From Lachnospiraceae bacterium UBA4292 (lineage in GTDB: Bacteria > Bacillota > Clostridia > Lachnospirales > Lachnospiraceae), in contig DGVE01000112.1 of NCBI GenBank assembly GCA_002395865.1, positions 1 to 7,450 of the forward strand: a stretch of 7,450 nucleotides of DNA. The letters are read 5' to 3'. The position numbers were made by a program, and so were the translations under genes. The notes below the pieces were generated by a model that worked only from the letters and a program-made list of their open reading frames with translations, was not told the DNA's origin and searched no databases. Below are positions 1-6,651 of this stretch, piece by piece (the stretch's first letter is position 1; the number at the start of each line of letters is the position of its first letter).

Positions 1-364
1 CTGCATTTACCATAACATAGGCTGTAAAAGCAGTTATCAGCACAAGTCCGGCAATAAGAATACCATTACCGATTTTAGACAGAAGACTGCGAGGATTCTC
101 TACCTCATCGTCCTCCTGAGGCTCCTCATTTTCATCAGTGCTTTCAGTTGTCTGATTCGGCTCATCTGAGGCCGTATCCTCAGCTTCGGAACCATCATCG
201 CCCTCATCGGTATTACTGTCATCAGTCTGCTCAGATACGCTTTCGGAAGCCTCATCTGAGCCTTCCTCGGTTTTCTGAATGTCCTCCTCTGCCTTGGAGC
301 TGTCCTCCTCGGCAGGGGAGTTATTTACATCAGTTTCTGCATTTTCGGCTGTTTCGCTATCCAT
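1..364 (-). CDS. Acidic-headed single-pass membrane protein, partial (C-terminus beyond window)
   Basis: Reading leftward from ATG at 362-364, the frame stays open to the window edge and gives 121 codons. Residues 1 to about 90 are low-complexity and rich in Glu, Asp, Ser and Thr, so probably disordered and cytoplasmic. A short basic stretch (NPRSLLSKIG) precedes one membrane segment at about 98-118 (ILIAGLVLITAFTAYVMV). The start is preceded by AAGGA six bases upstream. An in-frame TTG at 389-391, twelve bases after the AGGAGG at the end of the previous gene, is an alternative start. The gene begins 35 bases after its neighbour's stop, so it is probably co-transcribed. I do not recognise the product with certainty. 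The layout of charged head, Lys and one membrane helix resembles the N-terminus of some clostridial type I signal peptidases, but the catalytic part would lie outside the window, so this is a guess. Confidence 0.75.
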   Translation of the reverse strand, partial: MDSETAENAETDVNNSPAEEDSSKAEEDIQKTEEGSDEASESVSEQTDDSNTDEGDDGSEAEDTASDEPNQTTESTDENEEPQEDDEVENPRSLLSKIGNGILIAGLVLITAFTAYVMVNA

Positions 365-399
365 GGTCTTTCCTTCATCGAGCTCATTCAAGACAGCGT

Positions 400-2649
400 T
401 CAACCTCCTTGCTTGTTCATCTCTTCGAGCTGCTGTTCTTTCATTTTCTTCTTATCTTCAAAGTGCCGCTTGATCTTCTCAATTCGGCCAACGTGGTACT
501 CCTTGTACAGACGCTTCATCTCATTGTCGATTTCAAGCTGAGCTTCGGGAGTTCTGTTAGGCGGAGTATACTTTGGAAGCGGCTGGCTCTTGCGCTGTTT
601 TTTCTTCTTTCGTTTGAACTTAATATCGCCTATCCAGCGCATAAACCGATACTTGAACGTACCGCCGTACTTCTTGTAGTAAACCTCCATCTCGTTTCTC
701 TTCTGCTGAGCGAGCTCCTTTTCAGCCTTTTCAGCTTCAAGTCTTGCTCTCTTAGCCTTGAGATCGGGATCGTCTGTATCTTTAGGAATGATATTAAAGA
801 AGTGTGCAAGAATATATCTTATGAAACGAGGTATAGCATAGATCGGATTTTTGGAGTACTGCTTTCTGATAACGTGGAACGGCTTGTTCTCGAAGTACTG
901 TCTTTCCTGTTTGAGCCTTTCTGCACGTTCTTTTTCTTTTCTCTCCTTCTCCCTTTTCTGCTGTTCGAGCTTCATTCTCGCAGCTACCTCACGAGGATCC
1001 TCAAACTCGGCCTCTTCATCGCCTTCGTTCTCTTCCTCGATAGCGGCCTTAGCCTCTTCGATCTCCTCATCGGTAAGGTCCTCAAGAGCCTTCTTTTTAA
1101 GCTCTTCCTCGTCCTCCTCCTTGACCTCAACGCCCTCAGCGTCACCGAGCTCGTTGGCGATCATTGACTTGTTTTCTTCAATACGTCTGCGCTCCGCAGC
1201 CTGACGTTCTTCTTCTTCACGTCTCAGGCGCTCTTCTTCCTCACGCTTACGCATCTCTTCGAGACGAGCCAGACGCTCCTGCTCCTGACGCTCTCGTTCT
1301 CTTTCCTCGGCCTCCTGCTCAAGACGTTTCTGCTCAAGCATTTCCTGAAGCCGTTTTTCCTCTTCTTCCTTTTCACGCTGTATTCGTTCAAGCTCGGCAC
1401 GTTTTGCCTCTTCAATACGTCTTTGCTCTTCCTGACGAGCAAGCTCCTCCTGCCTGAGCCTTTCAGCCTCTTCGGCGGCCTTCTGGCGTTCGATCCTCTC
1501 AGCCTCACGGGCAGCGAGGAAGTTTCGCTCTATCTCAATACATCTGCTGATTTCGTCAAACATACCGCTGACGTCTTTAGGGAAGCTTCTTTTAAGCTTA
1601 ACCTCGCCGTCAGAGCCGATAAATCCGGGCACTGCATCAGCAATAACACCGTAGTCGGAAGCAAGCTCCTTTTCAAAGCGTTTCAAAAACTTCGGCTGAA
1701 GCTTTTTCTGCTTCTGAGATTTAAGCTCTGTAAAGCTGTCGCTCTGCCCCTTTTCGGTATAGTTCCTGAACAGCAGGAGATTGAGCGCCACCACCTTGTA
1801 GAAATCCGCGACATAGCTTTCATCGGGTCTTACGGCGGTGTTCTCAACGTTGATCTCATAACCTACCTTGTCATAGCTTTCGATATACTGCCACAGTGCA
1901 AGGCAAGCCTTGAGGTCAACGTTTTTCATGATAGCGTTTGTTCTCATAACAGGCGGTCTTATGTAGGTATTACCAAGCGTCTGACAAAGCTCCGAGCCCT
2001 TATAGCCCTCGAGAGCCTTCTTCAGCTTCTCGACTCTCTGCCAGATGGTGAGCCCCTGGTCGTTGCGGCTCTCAAGGCTGCGGCTGGTATCGATGGACAG
2101 CTTGAGCGCCATATTTCCGCCGCTATCGTCGGTCATGGTGGTATCGAAGTCGAGTGTAAACACCTCCTCGTCCTTGGATACCTGAGCCAGCTTCTCATAT
2201 CTGGTTATTATGAAAATGTACAGTCTGTCGATAAGCGTGTTCACAAAGCGGTTCTCGTATGTGGCGAGGCTCTCCTCCTTGTGGACGTTCAACAGCTTGG
2301 ACGGCGTTATCTTGCCGGTCTTTTTATCGATGCTCTGTATGAGGTCGGTGTGCTGAGCCAGATGCTTTACCGACTCGACCGTGACCTTCTTTGAAAGAGC
2401 AATGGGCACTATCTCCTCCACGTCGACGATGGTCCTGCTGGGGTTTCTGACTACGTTGTCCACGTGAACGATGCCGTTCTCTATGGCCTCGACCCAGCTG
2501 ACGTCGATCGCCTTCTCCATGAGCTTACGGTTGAGCGAAATGGTGCCCGCGCTGTTTGCAAGCAACGAATCCATAGCCCCGGCGAGATCGTTCTCGTCGA
2601 GGATATCCATGGTTTCTTTAAATTCGTCATACCATTGTCCGTAAGTCAT
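400..2649 (-). CDS. DUF2357-like protein with long charged coiled coil, nuclease domain not apparent
   Basis: This is a 749-residue, probably cytosolic protein. Residues about 75-300 resemble the DUF2357 family that accompanies McrB-type ATPases: SKKVTVESVKHLAQH (86-100), a YENRFVNTLIDRL motif (131-143) and RPPVMRTNAIMKNVDLKACL (231-250). DUF2357 proteins commonly carry a PD-(D/E)XK nuclease after this region; I cannot see its motifs here. Instead, residues about 370-495 form an almost unbroken Glu/Arg/Gln-rich coiled coil, followed by an acidic linker (500-550) and a second charged helix (555-585). The tail has a conserved-looking hydrophobic patch (IPRFIRYILAHFFNIIP, 606-622 region) and a lysine-rich cluster near 678-687, suggesting membrane or nucleic-acid contact. 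It lies 86 bases after the McrB-like ATPase gene and is its likely partner. The ATG at 2647-2649 has only a distant AAGGA (16 bases upstream), so the start is slightly uncertain. The function is inferred from family and context. Confidence 0.85.
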   Translation of the reverse strand: MTYGQWYDEFKETMDILDENDLAGAMDSLLANSAGTISLNRKLMEKAIDVSWVEAIENGIVHVDNVVRNPSRTIVDVEEIVPIALSKKVTVESVKHLAQHTDLIQSIDKKTGKITPSKLLNVHKEESLATYENRFVNTLIDRLYIFIITRYEKLAQVSKDEEVFTLDFDTTMTDDSGGNMALKLSIDTSRSLESRNDQGLTIWQRVEKLKKALEGYKGSELCQTLGNTYIRPPVMRTNAIMKNVDLKACLALWQYIESYDKVGYEINVENTAVRPDESYVADFYKVVALNLLLFRNYTEKGQSDSFTELKSQKQKKLQPKFLKRFEKELASDYGVIADAVPGFIGSDGEVKLKRSFPKDVSGMFDEISRCIEIERNFLAAREAERIERQKAAEEAERLRQEELARQEEQRRIEEAKRAELERIQREKEEEEKRLQEMLEQKRLEQEAEERERERQEQERLARLEEMRKREEEERLRREEEERQAAERRRIEENKSMIANELGDAEGVEVKEEDEEELKKKALEDLTDEEIEEAKAAIEEENEGDEEAEFEDPREVAARMKLEQQKREKERKEKERAERLKQERQYFENKPFHVIRKQYSKNPIYAIPRFIRYILAHFFNIIPKDTDDPDLKAKRARLEAEKAEKELAQQKRNEMEVYYKKYGGTFKYRFMRWIGDIKFKRKKKKQRKSQPLPKYTPPNRTPEAQLEIDNEMKRLYKEYHVGRIEKIKRHFEDKKKMKEQQLEEMNKQGG

Positions 2650-2710
2650 AATAGGTGAGATAGTGTCCTTTTTATAATTGTAATTGGTTGATAATCTATA
2701 GGATTACTTC

Positions 2711-2723
2711 GCGGCTGCGCCGC
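2711..2723 (-). other. GC-rich hairpin in the gap between the ATPase and coiled-coil genes
   Basis: The stem GCGGC/GCCGC with a three-base loop sits 13 to 25 bases after the ATPase stop codon. No T-tract follows on the minus strand, so it is not a classical terminator. It could protect or define an mRNA end, or partly attenuate expression of the coiled-coil gene. An AT-rich stretch follows, without a convincing -35/-10 pair. Confidence 0.35.
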
Positions 2724-2735
2724 TTTACAAAACTG

Positions 2736-4310
2736 TTAGAACAGCTTCTGTAATCTTTCCAGATAAGCGATCGACTCGTTCATCTTGCCGCGGCCGAAGG
2801 ACTTGTTGATGTATACGCAGAGCTCCTTGAGCTCGTCTCTGAGCATCGCAAGGTTCAGGGACTCGAACTTTCTGAATATCTTGGTCGCAAGAACGTAATC
2901 AACGCCCTCGAGCTCCTCGCCGCCGCAGGCTACATACACGGGAACAAACAGGCCCATCTGCTTGATGATACGGTTACCGAAGGCCACGCGCAGCTTCTCG
3001 ATTACCCAAAGGTCAAGCTGCTGTATCTTCTTCATCGTATCCTGGGAGATCGGGTACTTCTCCCACGCCTCCTTGAACATATCGTTCAGATGAGTGAAGC
3101 TGATGTTGATAGGCGGTGTATCGGGCGCGTCAAATGCCACGCCCTTCGCGTCGAGGTTGATGGGCTGGGCACGGTCGTACACCTTATCCGAGATGGCGTA
3201 GGTACTGTCATCGTTGTTAGCGGTACCTATGTACCATATGTTCTGAGGTATGCGGATCTTGCCCTTGTCGAGCTTCTCCGGGTCGGTGGACCATACATTG
3301 GGCACGATGTCGAGCTCCCACTCGTCCACATTGGGCATTTCGAGGATGGAAAGCATCTCGGCGAAATAGTACTCGATACGCGCGATGTTCATCTCATCGA
3401 GGAGGATGAAGTTCACGTCGTCGTTGTAGCCCGAAGCGTATACTCTCTTTAAGAACTCGGTCTCGTTATAGTTCTTCGTAAATTCGTTGAAGTAGCCGAA
3501 GAGCTCGGTACGGTCGCGCCACGACGGCTGTACAGATGCTATCGTGGTGTCGTTTGCAAGGAACTTACCGAAGGAGTAAGGCAGCGAGGTCTTACCTGTA
3601 CCAGAAATACCCTGCAGGATGATGAGCTTCGTGGAAGCCATACCCGCAACGAAAAGCCTTACGGTCTTGATATCATAGTAGAGCTTCATCCTTGAGCAGG
3701 CGAAATTCCTGAAACGCTCGCAGAATTCGCTGAGTGTGATCTCATTGTCATATTCGGGAGCAACATACGTTCTGTAGAAGCTGTCGACCTCGAGAAGCTT
3801 TGAGAAACGCTTGTCGGCGGTGACAATGATACCATCTTCCACTGTTGTGGCGGGCTGCTCGCCCTCCTGCTCCGTCTCCTCGCCCTGTCCTGCGTTCGAC
3901 GTTCCGATCGCGCCCATCTTCGAGCCGGGGATACCTATCTGCGCGATCTTCATCGCCATGATCTCGTCCTTCTCGCGCGTCATCTTGATGACCCTTCTCT
4001 GAAGCACGGAGATCTCCTCCAGAAGGTCCTCATTGCTCACGATGGAGTGTCTGAAGCGCACATATTTCCTGAGGCCTAAGATGATCAGGAAGATGATCAG
4101 GGCATAGATGGCCGCCACGACCACTATGGCAATGATCGAGAGCACCCAGCCAATGGCTCCGAAATCCGTGGAGTAAGCCTTGAAAATATCTACATAATTT
4201 TTGATGTTGAATATCTGCACAAAGCCATTTCCGATGCCCGAGAAGATCATGCCGAAGCCCTTGAGCATCTCGGAAATGAATGCAAAAAACCATTTCAGGA
4301 AGCCATTCAT
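2736..4310 (-). CDS. Membrane-anchored McrB-like AAA+ ATPase
   Basis: This 524-residue protein has an amphipathic, Phe-rich N-terminus (1-35), then one strong membrane helix (about 53-80) followed by RKYVRFRH, which places the rest in the cytoplasm. A short helix (93-120) and a disordered Gly/Glu linker (128-158) lead to the AAA+ module (about 215-460). Visible motifs are Walker A GISGTGKT (234-241), Walker B FILLDEMN (301-308, Asp305/Glu306), sensor-1 region GTANNDDST (362-370) and a candidate arginine finger at Arg380. The LDEMNIARIEYYFAEMLSIL stretch is typical of McrB/AAA_5-type ATPases. The GTMNTADRS-like signature is modified: the Asn and the second Asp are kept, but the Arg is Ser. ATG follows GGAGGA seven bases upstream, inside the end of the peptidase gene, with three bases between stop and start, so translation is probably coupled. 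No McrC gene is seen; the DUF2357-like gene next door is the likely partner. ATP versus GTP use cannot be told. Confidence 0.92.
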   Translation of the reverse strand: MNGFLKWFFAFISEMLKGFGMIFSGIGNGFVQIFNIKNYVDIFKAYSTDFGAIGWVLSIIAIVVVAAIYALIIFLIILGLRKYVRFRHSIVSNEDLLEEISVLQRRVIKMTREKDEIMAMKIAQIGIPGSKMGAIGTSNAGQGEETEQEGEQPATTVEDGIIVTADKRFSKLLEVDSFYRTYVAPEYDNEITLSEFCERFRNFACSRMKLYYDIKTVRLFVAGMASTKLIILQGISGTGKTSLPYSFGKFLANDTTIASVQPSWRDRTELFGYFNEFTKNYNETEFLKRVYASGYNDDVNFILLDEMNIARIEYYFAEMLSILEMPNVDEWELDIVPNVWSTDPEKLDKGKIRIPQNIWYIGTANNDDSTYAISDKVYDRAQPINLDAKGVAFDAPDTPPINISFTHLNDMFKEAWEKYPISQDTMKKIQQLDLWVIEKLRVAFGNRIIKQMGLFVPVYVACGGEELEGVDYVLATKIFRKFESLNLAMLRDELKELCVYINKSFGRGKMNESIAYLERLQKLF

Positions 4311-4313
4311 ATA

Positions 4314-4979
4314 TTATTCCTCCACAGGAGCTTCACCCTCTGCGGCTGCGTTCGCCGCCTTCTCCTTCTCCTTGGCCAGATACTCCTCAACGGCCCTTCT
4401 CTTTATCTCCTCCTCGTCAGCCTCGGAAAGCTTGGGCTTCTTGAGCTCGATCAGAGCCACGATGAATTTATAGAGCTCTATGAGGAAGAATATCGCCATG
4501 GGGATGACGATGCAGATGAAGAAACCGTCCTTCGTCTTGAGGTAATCGACAGCCTTGCCGACACCCTTTAGATTCACTCCCGTCCACACGCCTATGATGT
4601 CGCTGCTGTATGCGGGAAGATCATCCTGTCTGTCATTGTTATCACCCCTTGTGGTAAAGGATATATCCCTCTCAAACCGGTTGACCTTTACGATACGGTG
4701 GGTGTTCAACACTCTCTTACCGTTGATGATGGTGTAGAAGGTGATGACCTGTCCCTCCTCCAGCTTGTAGAGGTCGTCGACCTCCTTGAGGATGATCATG
4801 TCGCCCGACTTAAACGTCGGAGCCATTGAATCGGTCTGTACGCTCATGGGCATGAAGCCGAACAGATGCGCTACACCGTTGTTCTTTTCGGACGAAAAAA
4901 CCGCGATTGTCACAAGGAGCGCAAGAGCCAGCAGGACCCAGGCAAGCACATTTACAATAGTTTTGAGCACTTTTTTCAT
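4314..4979 (-). CDS. SipW/ER-type signal peptidase I (S26B-like)
   Basis: A 221-residue membrane serine peptidase. Membrane helix 1 spans about residues 8-28 after a basic MKK start; the catalytic part is then outside, and helix 2 (about 153-174) returns the charged tail (175-221) to the cytoplasm. The nucleophile is Ser51 in TDSMAPTFKSGD. His94 in NTHRI takes the place of the lysine used by ordinary bacterial signal peptidases, which marks the ER/archaeal/SipW branch. The TTRGDNND stretch (109-116) is the conserved GDN box. In Bacilli such enzymes mature CalY/TasA-type matrix proteins, and a CalY-like gene lies 31 bases upstream, so that protein is the obvious substrate. ATG is preceded by GGAG at an 11-base distance, which is rather long. 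The acidic Glu/Ala-rich cytosolic tail is unusual in length and might contact the ATPase (inference). Confidence 0.93.
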   Translation of the reverse strand: MKKVLKTIVNVLAWVLLALALLVTIAVFSSEKNNGVAHLFGFMPMSVQTDSMAPTFKSGDMIILKEVDDLYKLEEGQVITFYTIINGKRVLNTHRIVKVNRFERDISFTTRGDNNDRQDDLPAYSSDIIGVWTGVNLKGVGKAVDYLKTKDGFFICIVIPMAIFFLIELYKFIVALIELKKPKLSEADEEEIKRRAVEEYLAKEKEKAANAAAEGEAPVEE

Positions 4980-5010
4980 GATGTTCTATTCTCCATTCTG
5001 TAAGGTTCTG

Positions 5011-5730
5011 TCAGGTAGTTTCCTTGATCTTGAAATCAAATCCGAACTTGATGGTTCCGCCGATGATATCGTCTACGCAGTCGGGATCGTTGCCCTCGAG
5101 CCATATGACCACCGTATACTTATCCTTATCACCCGGCCTGAAATCCTCTTTCAGTTCGCGCATGACCAGATTTGCGGTGAGGAAATCACTGTCGCAGTCA
5201 CCTTCCATGCCCCTGCCGTTCGACTTTGTCTTGCCGTATATAGTCTTCTCGCCGTTTTTGTAAATGGCTACTCGGACCGCCTCGTCAACGCCCTTTGTGA
5301 CGTTTTCAATATACATTTCACCCTCATAGGAGATGGTATCATCCCCCGCATTAATAAGGTAGAAGGTATAAGCTATGTAGTTCTCTCCGTTGTGGGAGCC
5401 GTTTATCATGTCAATATTCTCCGGCAGATCCTTGCCGCTGATATTTGTCATGTCGTAAACGATGCCTGCATTCAGAACCGAGATGGTATGGTCAAAATCA
5501 GGTGTCTCAGAAAGTGAGAGCCCCTGATTGACCATGTCGTATTTATTTACCCTGACCGTGAAGCTTCCGAACTTGTCATAGAAATACGAGATCGCGTAGG
5601 CAATGGCCACTATGGCCACAAGAATTATGACCAACAGTCCCAGTATTCTGGTCAATACAACGTATTTCTTCGCTTCACCCGCAGTCCTTCTCAGCTCGAC
5701 GACATCCTTGATCTTTTCATTTTCAGCCAT
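5011..5730 (-). CDS. CalY/TasA-like membrane-anchored extracellular protein
   Basis: A 239-residue protein with a basic cytoplasmic N-terminus (to about 23), one hydrophobic helix (24-48) and an external domain (about 55-239). The C-terminal half carries features I associate with camelysin/TasA-type, SipW-linked proteins: YTFYLINAGDDTISYEGEMY (121-140), RVAIYKNGEKTIYG (153-166), a PGDKDKYTVVIWLEG segment (199-213) and NDPDCVDDIIGGTIKFG (214-230). Two cysteines (Cys179 and Cys218) could form a disulfide outside the cell. The short motif after the helix that usually marks SipW cleavage is not evident, so it may stay anchored rather than be released. ATG is preceded by AAGGGTGAT (5739-5747), a good match to a full Shine-Dalgarno. 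Its neighbour is a SipW-type peptidase, its likely processing enzyme. The family call rests on motif resemblance. Confidence 0.8.
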   Translation of the reverse strand: MAENEKIKDVVELRRTAGEAKKYVVLTRILGLLVIILVAIVAIAYAISYFYDKFGSFTVRVNKYDMVNQGLSLSETPDFDHTISVLNAGIVYDMTNISGKDLPENIDMINGSHNGENYIAYTFYLINAGDDTISYEGEMYIENVTKGVDEAVRVAIYKNGEKTIYGKTKSNGRGMEGDCDSDFLTANLVMRELKEDFRPGDKDKYTVVIWLEGNDPDCVDDIIGGTIKFGFDFKIKETT

Positions 5731-5766
5731 CGGCTATTATCACCCTTCCTACTCTGCGCACTGCGC

Positions 5767-6558
5767 TTATTCCTTTTCTTTGTCGAGGTAACCCTCGGTG
5801 CGCTTCCTGATGTAGCGCTCTGCCGTATATTTGCCCGCAAGAGGCCCGGCGATATATTTGCACTCCGCCTCGTACAGAGCCTCCGCCTGCCCGGAGTTCG
5901 ATATGCCGTCGGCTATCGGCTCCGCGCCCAGTCCCGACACGAACTCGATGATGGATTTCACGGCGGCATTCGACCTGTCATTCTTCCCGATGTACGATGT
6001 GATCTCCTGCGAAAGGAGGACATAATCGACGGGAAACTCCGACAGCTTCATAAGAGGACAGTTGGCACCTCCGAAGCCTGTGAGCATAAAATGAAAGCCG
6101 TTATTTCGCATATTGCTTATAGCCCGGGCATGCCTCGTGGTTCCCTCGGTGAGAAGCTTGGCAGGCAGTTCAAAGCATATCCGATTCGAATCCACCCCGT
6201 GATCCACCATCATGCCGAGTATATGCGACTCAGCTCCTCTGTCAAGAAGATACTTGGGCGGCAGATAATAGGACAGCCATCTGAAAAAGAAATCCCTGTT
6301 CCTGAAATTCTGTTCAGCCTCTATAGCCTGCAGAGACTCCATCTCAAACAGGCTCACACACTGGTTCGTCAGCTCGGCTACGTCCCTGAAGTTCTCGGGC
6401 ATGAGCGTTCCGAGTCCCGGTGTATTCAGTCTGGTCCGCGACTGGAAGAAAGCGACGCTTCCCGTCTCTATCTCTCTGATGCCGCGATAAAACATCTCTA
6501 CAGCCCGCAGGCCTCCGACGGTGGTCGGTGCGTTTTCAAAATAATTATCCTCTGCCAA
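5767..6558 (-). CDS. Degenerate EAL-domain protein (probably catalytically inactive)
   Basis: A 263-residue soluble protein that aligns by eye over its full length with an EAL (c-di-GMP phosphodiesterase) domain. Recognisable landmarks are MPENF (53-57), CFELPAKLL (128-136, cf. the ELTES strand), GFHFMLTGFGGANCPLMKLSEFPVDYVLLS (154-183, cf. the DDFG-to-KID segment), GAEPIADGISNSGQAEAL (211-228, cf. EGVE) and IAGPLAGKYTAERYI (236-250, cf. QGY...P). The metal and catalytic residues are gone: no EAL motif, DDFG reads LTGFG, the KID lysine is lost, and EGVE reads DGIS. It is therefore most likely a ligand-binding or protein-binding regulator, not an enzyme. It starts with TTG (6556-6558), supported by GGAGG seven bases upstream and no alternative ATG. 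It is the first gene after the promoter at 6622-6650, so it may control or sense the activity of the system behind it. Confidence 0.85.
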   Translation of the reverse strand: MAEDNYFENAPTTVGGLRAVEMFYRGIREIETGSVAFFQSRTRLNTPGLGTLMPENFRDVAELTNQCVSLFEMESLQAIEAEQNFRNRDFFFRWLSYYLPPKYLLDRGAESHILGMMVDHGVDSNRICFELPAKLLTEGTTRHARAISNMRNNGFHFMLTGFGGANCPLMKLSEFPVDYVLLSQEITSYIGKNDRSNAAVKSIIEFVSGLGAEPIADGISNSGQAEALYEAECKYIAGPLAGKYTAERYIRKRTEGYLDKEKE

Positions 6559-6565
6559 TGCCTGA

Positions 6566-6570
6566 CCTCC
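6566..6570 (-). promoter_or_regulatory. Ribosome-binding site that decides the TTG start of the EAL-like gene
   Basis: GGAGG lies seven bases before TTG at 6556-6558. No ATG or GTG is better placed, so the TTG start is well supported. The TTG may keep the yield of this first protein below that of the ATG-started genes behind it. Confidence 0.75.
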
Positions 6571-6601
6571 GGTTTCTTTTCAAAAGGGCAGACTACCCCA
6601 C

Positions 6602-6630
6602 ATTTACAATTGCACATCTTGAATTTACAA
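6602..6630 (-). repeat. Direct repeat TTGTAAAT, two copies 21 bases apart
   Basis: TTGTAAAT occurs at 6623-6630, overlapping the -10 box, and again at 6602-6609. The 21-base offset is two helical turns, so both copies face the same side of the DNA. This may be a tandem binding site or chance in an AT-rich stretch. Confidence 0.3.
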
Positions 6631-6650
6631 CATAAATGTTCTTCTGTCAA
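6622..6650 (-). promoter_or_regulatory. Probable sigma-A promoter of the six-gene operon
   Basis: A perfect -35 box TTGACA (6645-6650) is followed after exactly 17 bases by TAAATT (6622-6627), four of six matches to TATAAT. Transcription would begin near 6615, leaving a leader of about 55 bases before the TTG start. It lies directly after the terminator of the upstream gene and is the only convincing promoter in the window, so genes from 6558 leftward probably share it. Confidence 0.7.
6629..6640 (-). promoter_or_regulatory. Dyad (candidate operator) inside the promoter spacer
   Basis: AACAT-TT-ATGTT is a perfect inverted repeat lying wholly between the -35 and -10 boxes, where a dimeric repressor or MerR-type activator could bind. 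No regulator gene is visible in the window, so the site is only a candidate. Confidence 0.3.
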
Positions 6651-6651
6651 T

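Noticed and set aside
148..1167. Long plus-strand open frame of 339 codons opposite the coiled-coil gene
   Set aside because: It is antisense to the Glu/Lys-rich coiled coil, whose codons read as Leu/Ser/Phe-rich sequence on the other strand. No ribosome-binding site or recognisable domain was seen.
1200..1510. Possible CRISPR-like or tandem DNA repeat array
   Set aside because: The repetitive look comes from Glu/Arg codons of the coiled coil. There are no regular identical repeats with unique spacers.
1423..2394. Plus-strand open frame of 323 codons
   Set aside because: It is opposite the DUF2357-like part, whose minus-strand frame has family motifs. The plus-strand translation shows no domain and no convincing start signal.
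2650..2700. Internal promoter before the coiled-coil gene
   Set aside because: TATAAA is present in the AT-rich stretch, but no acceptable -35 box lies 16-18 bases upstream.
2733..2744. Palindrome CTGTTAGAACAG at the ATPase stop codon as a terminator
   Set aside because: The loop would be only two bases and no T-tract follows; it probably reflects chance around the stop codon.
4786..5517. Plus-strand open frame of 243 codons spanning the peptidase/CalY-like junction
   Set aside because: It overlaps two well-supported minus-strand genes and shows no recognisable protein features.
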